From Capsicum annuum (lineage: Eukaryota > Streptophyta > Magnoliopsida > Solanales > Solanaceae): a stretch of 64,000 bases of DNA. The stretch's first letter is position 1. Each line of letters begins with the position of its first letter. Of the stretch, positions 9,725 to 19,528 are shown one piece after another. Below the pieces are notes generated by a model. It was not told the DNA's origin and made no database searches. It saw only the letters and a program-made list of their open reading frames with translations. Location: positions 97,772,810-97,836,809 of the forward strand of contig NC_061115.1 in the NCBI RefSeq assembly GCF_002878395.1. The letters run 5' to 3'. The position numbers and the translations under genes are program-made.

Positions 9725-11754
9725 CTGCAAAATTTTACCCATATACAGGTCAATGCTACTGTAAAAGTTCATCTATTAAGGACATATCAATACCATCCAC
9801 ACTGTCCGGACTTAAAGAACGTGGAAAATTTATCATAACTCTCATCATCACAAGCATTCATATACAAATGGAAAGTGACCTAATCATGCAGCCAATGCAG
9901 AAACAACGAAGTGTTGCTAAACATACTGTACTCTTGTTGTTGTTCTCTTTTGTCATGAAGTTAAGTCTTACTTTATACATAATATACCTTAATTTGCAAA
10001 TAGGTTAGTACAATTTCAACCATACTAACAATAGTAAAGATGTCATATGTCAATCATCGTCATCCTATGGAATGTGAAAGCTAATTAATACTGAAATAAA
10101 TGATTGCTTACTCATTGTGTACCCTACGCATGACATGATAGCAGCAGTACCTATCGAAGTTGATAAACATCATCCAGCAATAGCCAACAACGACAACCAG
10201 TTTTTTCAATGGTCTATTAAGCATTAACCAATGTTCAGAGACTTAACCCAATGCATAGTAAAAATTATTTCGACAGATCAATCATTCCTCTGGAGCATTA
10301 ATGTGTGAAAATATGTGCTAGTGTACCACTATAGTAGCATTGTCTTTCCAGTACTCATAATAGCTATGGATGAATCAAATTCAGTATCTTTACCTATCAC
10401 CTCAAACTGAAGCAGGAGAGGAGAAGACAGTAAACTTTCTGGAGATCCCAACTTTATGAGTAAGCACGAACAAACATGAGTGGGCGTACACTAGATCAGA
10501 ATAAGTTTAGCTCTAACGTAATAGCATAGATACGTACTTAGACTAGACATAACATAAATTGAACTCACATCTCGACTCATTGACATGCTCGATAAGAACT
10601 CTCTCTACTTTATTTGAAAATTAAGTGGTCTTTGGTTGAACATCATGATGAGAATATGAGATACAGTTCAATAAAATCACATAGAGATGTATGTAGATAC
10701 AGTTCACTATCAGAAATTCTTACAATACTTGGTATTAAATAACACTATGCAGTGAACAAGAAACTGTAGAGGCAAATATTTTTTATTTTTATTACTTTTC
10801 AGATACTTTTAGTTCCTTTTACGCAACTTCTTTTGTAGAGCAAACATGCTAGAATGTTCAGACCAAAAAAGGATGTCAGCTTATAACATACTTTACTAAA
10901 ACCAAAATATAAGGAATATAAATGAGATCCATGAAAAAGATCAGTGAGGAGGAGTGAGTAGAAGAGGCGCAACTGACTTGAGTTATTTGTTTTAAAATAT
11001 TGTTAGAAGCAAGCTGGTGATTGTGAAGTGTGCTTATTACTTTCTCTTTCTGATCTTGGCTATGTTATTTACATTGTTATAGTATTTTCATCTGTATTTT
11101 TGCTGGAGTCTATCTACTTCATTATGTATGTATCTGGTTTATTTTGCACAACTAGAGTACTGTACACCGTATATTTGCGTGTTTAACATCTTTTATTCAT
11201 CATGTGGCTTTGTTGGGAAACCTACTAACTGCTTTCTCTGTCTTGTTTCTTAGGCCCATCCATATTTATCGCAAGTGAGGGCCGCAAAAACTAGCAGGAT
11301 GAGGACACAGTAGCTTCGTTTAGATAAGGGTGAGTAAATGAACTCAGGAAATCTTTTGTGATGAACTATTTGCTACTACCTGCATTGTTTTTGCATGTGG
11401 AATGAGACTCTTCTAGTTAAAGAATTCCAGTTACTGTTAAAGACTTCCAGTACGAAAGCCCCGTATGCCCTATTTATCTAATGTTTAAAGACTTCTAGTT
11501 AGGTTAATTGGGAAACTTTATCAGCCAAAAGAAACAAGAAACTCGACTAGTAAGCACTATGCATTATCAGAGTTCAAACTTTATAGTTAAATGCTTAATC
11601 TGTAGGGTATTAATAAAAACTAAATTTAGACTTCTAGTTAGCTTAATTGCAGCTACAGAAGACACAAATTCGACAATAACAACAAATTATTTACTCAAAG
11701 TATCACGTGTAAATGGAAAAAAGGGTTGGACAAGAATAGAACGAGTCTGCATTG
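9725..11754. other. CACTA internal sequence without a recognisable coding block
   Basis: About 2 kb between the middle and 3' exons of the Transposase_24-like gene. It is presumably intron, perhaps with decayed exons. I found no domain on either strand. The plus-strand frame 11508-11762 has no recognisable features. Confidence 0.5.
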
Positions 11755-11960
11755 GTAGGTAGGAAACTCATCGAACCTCCGGTGTGGCGCGAGCCACCCG
11801 TTTTAGAAGCTCGATCCTATAATATCTAGAACTGAGTCCACACTTCATCATTCAACCAACCAGGTTTTACCAATTTCCTCCGGGCCTCATACAAGTGTTC
11901 TTTGATCTGTAAAGTTGTTTTCAACCGAAAAATGCGGTCTATTTCATTAGCATGACAATT
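11755..11960 (-). pseudogene. Transposase_24-like gene, middle exon with two stops
   Basis: Minus-strand reading gives QIKEHLYEARRKLVKPGWLN, then DEVWTQF, two TAG stops three codons apart (about 11820-11830), and then DRASKTGGSRHTGGSMSF. The order W..E.W followed by (N)RA-S-x-x-G-G-S-x-H-T-G-G-S-x-S-F is the PF03004 core. The stops, and missing residues between the two blocks, show that this copy no longer encodes a full protein unless an unusual splice removes them. Confidence 0.75.
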
Positions 11961-11999
11961 ACTCCATGAACACTTTGTATGTAAAATATTTTAATATAA

Positions 12000-12205
12000 A
12001 GCCATAAAATGAGTTGATGGATAAAATGGAAAAACTATCTTTAGGCAATGAGATTCATAGCTTATAAAACTGCTTATACCATAAACTATCTCCAACATGA
12101 CAATTTTAATTTCCCATGGAATCTCTAACCAACTATTCCACGGTTTTTTGAAAAATGGTTTAATTGCTTCTATAACCATATGCCCGGTGGCAAATGCTGG
12201 AGAAC
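12000..12205 (-). pseudogene. Transposase_24-like gene, second exon
   Basis: Follows a TTTATTGCAG acceptor (intron side at 12206-12208). It reads SPAFATGHMVIEAIKPFFKK and then PWNSWLEIPWEIKIVML, the W-x-x-W/IP segment of plant Ptta/En/Spm proteins. The downstream end is unclear: the open frame continues to 11991, but the residues after about 12060 no longer look like the family, so the true donor is probably near there. Confidence 0.6.
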
Positions 12206-12276
12206 CTGCAATAAAATTATATTAAACCATCATCTTAGCTTTTAAAAATTAAGGAAAATTTTAAGGGTTACTTAGC

Positions 12277-12715
12277 CATCACAATAAGGGGCAATTCGTA
12301 GCCTCCCAACATTGTCATATTCTAATACCTCTTTAAATTGCAAATTTTGAGAAGCAACTGCTGTAGCATTAGGCGTTGTAGCACTATAAATGGATGGCAA
12401 TGTTGGTGTGTTAGGAACTCTAACTCTCAATCCAGAAATACTTGGTACGGATGATGTCGAAGGAACAGATGAAGAGCTACTATGCAGACTATTTTGGGAT
12501 AAAGAGGTGTGGAACTGGTCAGACGGTGGAGGCATGAAAAATGCATTTGGTAGTAACATAGTTGATCTAAAAGGGGGAGGAATATTTGTAGTAGCTGGAT
12601 GAAGAGTTGTGGTAACATGTAGTGGTGGTGGTAGTGTATATTGACCTGTAGGAAGATTATCAGGTCCTTTATTACTTTTCTTACGTCGTCCATTAACATT
12701 ACCTTTAGATGCCAT
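12277..12715 (-). CDS. Transposase_24-like gene, first coding exon
   Basis: Opens with MASKGNVNGRRKKSNKG, a basic N-terminus. A low-complexity Pro/Ser/Thr-rich region (about residues 20-105) follows, then the conserved block KEVLEYDNVGRLRIAPYCDG that begins the family core. The frame stops just past the exon at 12272-12274. The best splice joins codon GAT-G to the acceptor at 12205 in phase. That needs a GC donor (G|GCTAAG), which may be a rare GC-AG intron or a damaged GT site. The plus-strand frame 12390-12602 is a shadow. Confidence 0.65.
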
Positions 12716-15480
12716 TGATTTTCTTTACTAGCCACCTGAAATAGAAGGAACCAAATTTAAGAATAGTCATGTTTGTTACGAGGTAGGCAGATATATACTT
12801 TAAACAATTAGGCCGGGAGTTCTACGAAATAGAAGGACACTTGAAATAAAAGGACAATGATGGTGCTACCGGCATTACTGTGGTTTTTGGACAAAGAAAT
12901 ATATTGCCACATACATAGTTATAAGGTTTTTGGACAAAGAAAACATGAAAATCAATCAACTGTCCTTAAATCCCAAATTAGTTGGGTACGCTTTATGAAA
13001 TCCTCTATATCCTAGTTTTCAAGGATTCAACATAGTTAAGACTACTTTCATATGGGTAGCCTACTTCAAACCTCCTCTTTTATCCGGATTTTAGAGTAGC
13101 TATGCTTTGCCAAACTCACATACACATGGTAGAACAAAACATAACAAAGTACTTTACAAGGGAGGAAAGATAACATGACAACGAGAAGAAAATGGTTGTG
13201 ATGACTGGATACCTCCCCTTCCCTTAACTTTATATTTTGCAATGCAGTTTTTAAATCTAAGACATTAAACTGACACAAAAAATCTGTATATGGTTAACCT
13301 ATAATATCAAATTCCAGTTCCTTGAGCTACAGCAAGTTCAGTGACAAGATAATTTGCACAACACTGCACATCCCTCAAAAGTACTATTCTATACTACTTT
13401 GTAAAAAGTTGAGGCCCTTTACACCAAAAGTTATTGTGAATCAGGTGAAGCTTTAAAGTCTGTCCCTGGTATATTGGCTACAAAGGGTAGGACATATCCA
13501 CTGACTCCTTTACAAGCAAAAGAAAGCAGGGCTATGAACTTTTCTTAATTCTACTCTTTGTCAGTATGTTAACGCCACTTCCTATATATACTGTCCTCCA
13601 CTCAGAGAGTAACAATTTGACAAGCATTACCTAATCTCTGTGATCCACATTTTTTCCTGTCATACAAATGTAGCATACTGAAATGCTACACCGTTAGTAA
13701 AGTAAGATTAAAGTGATTGTTTGGCATAACATAAATAATGAAGCTAGCAAATCAACCTTTTGTCACTATGTTCTATTTGAATCTTCTTAATGCCTTCTAA
13801 CAATATTACTTCATAAAAATAAATGATACGTCAACATCTTCAACAAAAAGTCTATGATGAAACCATTGAGATCCAGAGATTTCGTCTTCTACATAGTTTA
13901 TATATCAAAGTCATACCTTTTCTCAATGAAAGGTCTTCCAACCCAGTCCTCTTGTACTCAACTTATAAAGTATTTCCAGTTCCCCAACATAATATCCTGA
14001 TCTCCACTTCTTTGTCTCTCTGAACAAGTTTATGTAAAATCCCAGGATTTCAACATTTTAATATTTGTTTTGATACTACATAGAAAATATAACTGATAAT
14101 CTAATATCTTAAACTCCATATTCTTTCATATGGTGTCATATATAACCTACAGAGGATTTATCCCAAAAAACAGAAAAATACAGAGGAAGTGTTCCAACCA
14201 AATGCTCAGAAGTAATTCAATTCCTTTATACTCTATTCTCTATCTACCAAAGACTAGCTATCAATTGTTATTTTTGTAAGTTAAATACTTATCAATTACT
14301 TTATCCACACAAAAAAATAAAGCTCCAAATTCATTTACTTTAAAAGGTAACAAGTACATATTTTGCGAGATCAAAAAGCACAATCATCACAGCAGATTTA
14401 CAATAGACATGAGCTACATACTAATCTCGGCAGATGAAAGTTTGCTCCAGATATACCATTACTAGTCAAAGTGCGTGCAATACACATTAGAAATTGACTA
14501 AACCCTTGGTATAATCATAATTTCCCAAGGTACAAAGAATATGCACATACTAATCTGGTCAGGTGAAGGTAAAAGTTACTCTGGTAGTTTCGGAATTCAG
14601 CAAGGAAGTGCAACATATATTAGGAAATGATAACAACAAATCAATTTCCCATACAATCATCAGTGAAGAATGTACCACATATATGAACACAGATACTCAT
14701 CCAACCAGATGAAACATGCTACTGTAATAATAATAATATAATAGGCAAAGGGACCGAAATACACATCAGAAACTAATAACATCAAATCAATTTCCATATA
14801 ACCATTACCGTAGAAGGTATAACACATGTGAACCAGATATTCATCTGGTAATAACAAAACTATCAGGTAGGGGTCTCTAATACATATTAGGAATGGTAAT
14901 GACAAAGCTATTTTCCATCCATTCATCATACCAGAATGTACAATACAAATGACATAGATACTCATCCAGCAAGCTGAAAAATACCGATAACGGCAAGTCA
15001 ATTTGCGCACAATCATAACTACAGATGTTACACCACTTTTTTTTTTAAAAAAAATTATTTTATTTTTAATCAAGTAAACAAGATTTCATTGATCAGCAGA
15101 AGCTACACCATCACATGTATCCACTTGAACTTAAATTGAAATTGAATCATACCTAAGCTGGTAAGCTAGAATTCTCCTCATATAAAAATGATTTAAGCAT
15201 TACATATACATTTTTAACGCATCAATTATATTACAATTGGCCTGAATATGTTAAACAGAGTTGTATCAAATATTCTGAAACAAAGCAACTAATTCACACT
15301 ATAAACTCGATAAACAACATTGATCTACCTTCAAGTTTCAACTATACATAATGTTACTATGAACCATAATGCTAAAGTTATACGAATAGAGCATGTGTAT
15401 ATACCTAAAATCAAGCTAAATTTCAAATGTACCGTAAACATAAAATCGGAATCCAAACCAGAACACAGAAATTCAAGAGA
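12716..15480. other. CACTA interior without recognisable genes
   Basis: About 2.8 kb where a complete CACTA element would carry its TNP2 (Transposase_21) gene. I see no trace of it on either strand. Open frames at 13066-13278, 13823-14023, 14660-15073 and 15320-15595 show no family motifs. The stretch 14430-15010 holds loosely repeated sentences (ATACACATTAGAAATTG..., TCATCCAGCAAG/TCATCTGGTAA...) suggesting old internal duplication. Confidence 0.5.
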
Positions 15481-15489
15481 GAAATTCGC

Positions 15490-16306
15490 TTGGCCTTGGC
15501 CGTCGTCAGAAATAATATTTAATAATTTGTATATTTTATTATTTATATTTTCAACTATAATAGTCAGAAATATATTTAATTATTTACTTATTTGATTATT
15601 TATATTTCTGACTAACACAGTCGAAAATATATTGATAATAATTTATTTAGATAGTTATTTAATTTTTCTATAAGGTATGATTATATATCTAGTCATATAT
15701 TTATTTAGCTATTAGTATTTCTGACTATAGTGTTTAAAAATAAATATTTAATAATTTATTTATTTTATTATCTATATTTCCGACTATAGTGGTCGAAAAT
15801 ATATATTTAATAATTTACTTATTTGATTATTTATATTTTCAACTACAGTGGTCGAAAATATATTGGTAATAATTTATTGAAATAATTATTTAATTTTTGT
15901 ATAAGGGTATGATTATATATATATTTAGTCATATATTTATTTAGCTTTAGTATTCCGACTAAAGTGGTCAAAAATTTATATTTAATAATTTATTTATTTA
16001 ATTATTTATATTTTCGACTACAGTAGTCAGAAAATAATTGGTAATAATTTACTTAAATAATTATTTAATTTCTATAGAAGGGTTTAATTATATATTTATT
16101 AATGTATTTATTTAATTATTTATATTTTCGACTACAACAGTTGAAATATATATTTTCAGGAATTTACCGCCAAATATTCTGACTATTGTAGTCATAAATA
16201 GTATCGGGGAAATATTTTATAAAATAAAATAATAAAAAAGTAAATAATCCGACTGAAATAGTCAGAAATTTACGACTAAGTTTTTTTAGTTGGAATTTTT
16301 GGTCGA
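15490..16306. repeat. Right subterminal repeat array of the CACTA element
   Basis: More than ten copies of TTTTCGACTACAGTGGTCGAAAATATAT-like units in both orientations, spaced about 40-100 bp apart with AT-rich spacers (TTTAATAATTTATTTATTT...). Longer blocks of about 220 bp recur (compare 15600-15720, 15840-15960 and 16020-16110), which indicates segmental duplication inside the array. Confidence 0.8.
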
Positions 16307-16329
16307 AAAATAGCGAATTTCTGGTAGTG
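16307..16329 (-). repeat. CACTA terminal inverted repeat, right
   Basis: Ends TGGTAGTG. It pairs with 8343-8365 at 20 of 23 positions. Confidence 0.9.
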
Positions 16330-16332
16330 GAA
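16330..16332. other. Target-site duplication GAA, right copy
   Basis: Identical to 8340-8342 and directly abuts the TAGTG end. Confidence 0.92.
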
Positions 16333-17200
16333 TGGGAAATCAACTTCGGAATAGACCTTTTTACAGACACTCAGCCTATATCTATTCTGTCATACAGAAT
16401 AGCACTTGCAGAACTCAGAGAATTAAAAGAACAGTTGAAAGATATCCTAGATAAGGGATTCATCAGACCCAGTATGTCCCCGTGGGGCGCACCAGTTCTA
16501 TTCGTGCATAAGAAAGATAGTTCCCTCAGAATGTGTATAGAGTACCGTCAGCTAAATAAAGTTACGGTCAAGAACAAGTATCTACTTTCCAGAATTGATG
16601 ACTTATTTGACCAACTTCAGGTTGCCAGTTACTTTTCTATAATAGACCTCAGATCAGGCTATTATCAGCTCAGAGTCAGAGAATGTGCCATTCCAAAAAT
16701 AACTTTCAAAACTCGGTATGGTCACTTCAAATTCTTAGTCATGTCCTTTGGTCTTACCAATACCCCAGCAGCTTTCATGGACTTGATGAACCATGTGTTC
16801 AAGTAGTACTTGGACATATTCATCATAGTCTTCATAAATGACATCCTTTTCTACTTCCTCCGTGAGCGTGATCATACAGACCATCTCAAAATAGTATTGC
16901 AAACTCTCCAAAACCATCAGTTATTCGCCAAATTCAGTAAGTGGGAACTTTGGCTAAGGTCAGTAGCTTTCCTCGGCTATATCATTTCTGGTGATGGCAT
17001 TAGGTTGATCCCTAAAAGACCGAAGCGGTGAGAAACTGGCCCAGACCCATCTCTCCATCAGATATCCAAAGTTTCTTGGGTTTGGTTGACTATTACCGAC
17101 AATTTGTTGAGGGATTTTTGTCTATTGCATTGCCAATGTCTAGATTGACTCAGAAGAAAGTCAAATTCCAGTGGTAAGAATCTTGTGGGAAGAGTTTTTA
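16330..17200 (+). pseudogene. Reverse transcriptase of G2
   Basis: Picks up exactly where 8342 left off. It reads [63 protein letters not shown], the palm motif [13 protein letters not shown] and [19 protein letters not shown]. The catalytic YIDD box reads FIND at 16831-16842, so Tyr became Phe and the first catalytic Asp became Asn. A stop at 16804-16806 and a frameshift near 17030 also break it. The ATG at 16327 lies in the transposon end and is not a real start. Confidence 0.9.
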
Positions 17201-17204
17201 GGAG

Positions 17205-17720
17205 TTGAACACTCGACTCACTATAGGCCCAGTTTTGACTCTACCAAATGGTTCAGATAAATTTGTGGTATATTGTGATGCTTCTAGGGTTGGTATGGGG
17301 TGTGTTTTGATTCAGAGAGGTAAAGTCATAGACTACGCCTCTAGACAGCTTAAGCCCCATGAAAAAAACTATCCAACTCATGATCTTGAGTTAGCAGCAG
17401 TAGTATTTTCCTTAAGGATTTAGAGGCACTATTTGTATGGAGTGCACGTTGATGTGTTCACTGACTATATGATCCTACAGTATGTATTCTCTCAGAAAGA
17501 CCTAAACCTCCATCAGAGAAGGTGGATGGAGTTGTTGAAGGACTATGACATGAGCATCCTATATCATCCGGGTAAAACCAATGTAGTAGCTGATGCTCTA
17601 AGTAGGATGTATATGGGTAGTGTTGCTTACGTGGATGATGGTAAGAAGAATTTAGCTCAGAAAGTTCTTCAGCTTGACCGACTAGGTGTCCGCTTAGTCA
17701 ATTTAGCAGAATGGGCGTAG
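17205..17720 (+). pseudogene. RNase H of G2
   Basis: Frames 17205-17423 and 17433-17720 are separated by one in-frame stop. They carry [79 protein letters not shown] and the closing TNVVADALSR. The order of Asp, Glu, Asp/His-type motifs matches gypsy RNase H. It is the best preserved domain in the window after the protease. Confidence 0.88.
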
Positions 17721-19170
17721 AGTAGTTTAAAATCATCCCTAGTTTCCCAAGTAAAGGAAAAGTAGGATAGGGATCCTAGCCTAGTTAAGTTGAAAGAATC
17801 AGTCAGAGATTATAAGATACAGGTTTTCTCCCAAGGGGGATATGGTGTATTATGTTGTTAGAGTCGGCTATGTGTGCCAGTTGTAGATGACCTAAGAAAG
17901 CATATTCTTGCAGAAGCGCATGGCACACATTACTTTATTCATCCAGGGGCCACTAAGATGTATTATGATTTATGGGATATCTATTTATGGAGTTAGACGA
18001 AGAGATATATCGCAGAGTTTGTATTTAAGTTCTCTACGTGTCAGCAGGTTAAGATTAAGCATCAAAAACCTATTGGGTCTATGCAGAAGTTCAGTATTCC
18101 CATTTGGAAGTGGGAGGAGGTGAACATGAATTTTATAATGTGTTTGCCTCATACTCATCGTCAGCACGATTCAATTTGGGTCATTGTAGATAGGATAGCC
18201 AAATCAGCTTATTTCTTACCATTTCATACCTCTTATTTAGCTGAGGACCATGCCAAACTCAATGTCAGAAAGTTGGTCAGATTGTACGGAGTTTTGAAAT
18301 CTATAATCTATAATAAAGATACGTAGTTCACCTCTCATTTCTGGAAGGCGTTCCAAAAGGGTCTTGGTACCTAAGTCCACCTCAGTACAACCTTCCACCC
18401 TCATATAGATGGTCAAGTAGAAAGTACCACTCAGACTTTAGAGGATATGCTGTGAGCATGTGCGATAGACTTTAAAGGTAGTTGGGATGACCACTTGCCT
18501 TTGATTGAGTTCGCATCTAAAAACAACTATCATTCCAGCATTCAGATGGCTCCATTTGAGGTGCTCTATAGAAGGAGATGTGGATCTCCTATTGGTTGGT
18601 TTGAAGTGGGTAAGGCCACAGTGTTAGGGCCTAACTTGGAATTTGATACCTTAGAAAAAGTTTAGTTGATCAGGGAAAGGCTTAAGACAGCTCAAAGCTG
18701 AAAAAATCGTACACAGATGTACGTAGAAAGGATATTAAGTTTGAGATTAGTGATTATGTGTATTTGAAGATCTCTCTTATGAAAGGAGTGAAGAGGTTTG
18801 GCAAGAAGGGAAAACTTAGTCCCCGATATATCGGTCCTTACAGAATTCTCAACTATCTCGAAAAGGTAACTTACGAGCTTGTGTTGCCTTCAGACTTAGC
18901 TTCAATCCATCCAGTGTTCCATGTCTCCTTGATAAGGAAATTCATAGGTGACCTAGTAGTTGTAGTCCCTGTAGGGAGTATAGACGTTCTGAACAATCTC
19001 TCTTATGAGAATATTCTAGTCAAAATCTTTGATTATCAGATTCACAGACTGAGGAATAAAGAGGTCATTCTAGTCAAAGTTCTTTGGTGGAATCAGTCTG
19101 TTAAGGGAGCTACTTGAGAAGAAGAAACTGATATATGAACTAAGTATCCTTACCTCTTCCCCGCAAACTC
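17721..19170 (+). pseudogene. Integrase and chromodomain-like tail of G2
   Basis: The zinc-binding start is read as HGTHYFIHPGATKMYYDL followed by CQQVK. The DDE core shows WVIVDRIAKSAYFLPF (first Asp), then IIYNKDT and FTSHFWKAFQKGLG (second Asp region), then HIDGQVESTTQTLEDML (Glu region). The C-terminal frame 18758-19117 contains GKLSPRYIGPYRIL, VTYELVLPSDLASIHPVFHV and a tail VLWWNQSVKGAT resembling the truncated chromodomain of Tekay/Del elements. Stops occur at about 17718, 17995, 18325, 18452 and 18664. Confidence 0.88.
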
Positions 19171-19512
19171 AGACTCAGCCTAAGGTAATAGTTTTTCATT
19201 GAACTTACTCAGTTCCATACTCAGATTTTCCTTTATAGACTTGGTACCAGTTACCATTCCATATTCAGTTGTGACTTCATATATCAAATATGCATGTTTA
19301 TCATATGAAACTCAGCTTATTAGCAATCCCAGTCATGCCTTTATGAATCATGATCAGCTATGTACTTATACATCAGATATCCATATTTAGTAAGAAATTA
19401 TAGCATATCAGTAGTGTCAGTTATGAAATCATGTTGCATTTATGCATATCCAGTATCTAAATTCAGTCTATCAATATTCCTCGCTTAGTTAGTCTCATTT
19501 GAGGATGAATGT
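19171..19512 (+). other. G2 spacer between pol and PPT
   Basis: Non-coding 3' region typical of this element type, ending in CTCATTTGAGGATGAATGTTCC, the sentence that precedes the polypurine tract in related plant gypsy elements. The open frame 19199-19390 has no recognisable domain. The same closing sentence is seen in reverse at 61330-61375. Confidence 0.6.
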
Positions 19513-19528
19513 TCCAAGGGGGAGTTAT
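19513..19528 (+). other. Polypurine tract of G2
   Basis: AAGGGGGAG followed by TTAT directly before the 3' LTR. It is the plus-strand primer site of the retrotransposon. Confidence 0.85.

Larger units (their letters stand above)
8343..16329 (-). mobile_element. CACTA (En/Spm-type) DNA transposon inserted in G2 pol
   Basis: A 7987-bp element with CACTACCA at one end and TGGTAGTG at the other, terminal inverted repeats, dense subterminal repeats at both ends and a perfect 3-bp GAA duplication. It splits the G2 pol between the protease linker (GVPPE) and the start of RT (EINFGIDL). The strand given is that of its gene. The recognisable protein is a Transposase_24-type (Ptta/En/Spm) protein in several exons with at least two stop codons. 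I see no Transposase_21 (TNP2) gene, which encodes the main CACTA transposase, so this copy looks non-autonomous. Confidence 0.95.

Noticed and set aside
11030..11340. Plus-strand stretch with an intron-acceptor-like TTTCTTAG, possible captured host exon
   Set aside because: No domain or long frame on either side. The evidence is too thin to call a captured gene.
14660..15073. Minus-strand open frame of 137 codons in the CACTA element
   Set aside because: Hydrophobic, low-complexity translation with no family motif, lying over diffusely repeated non-coding sequence.
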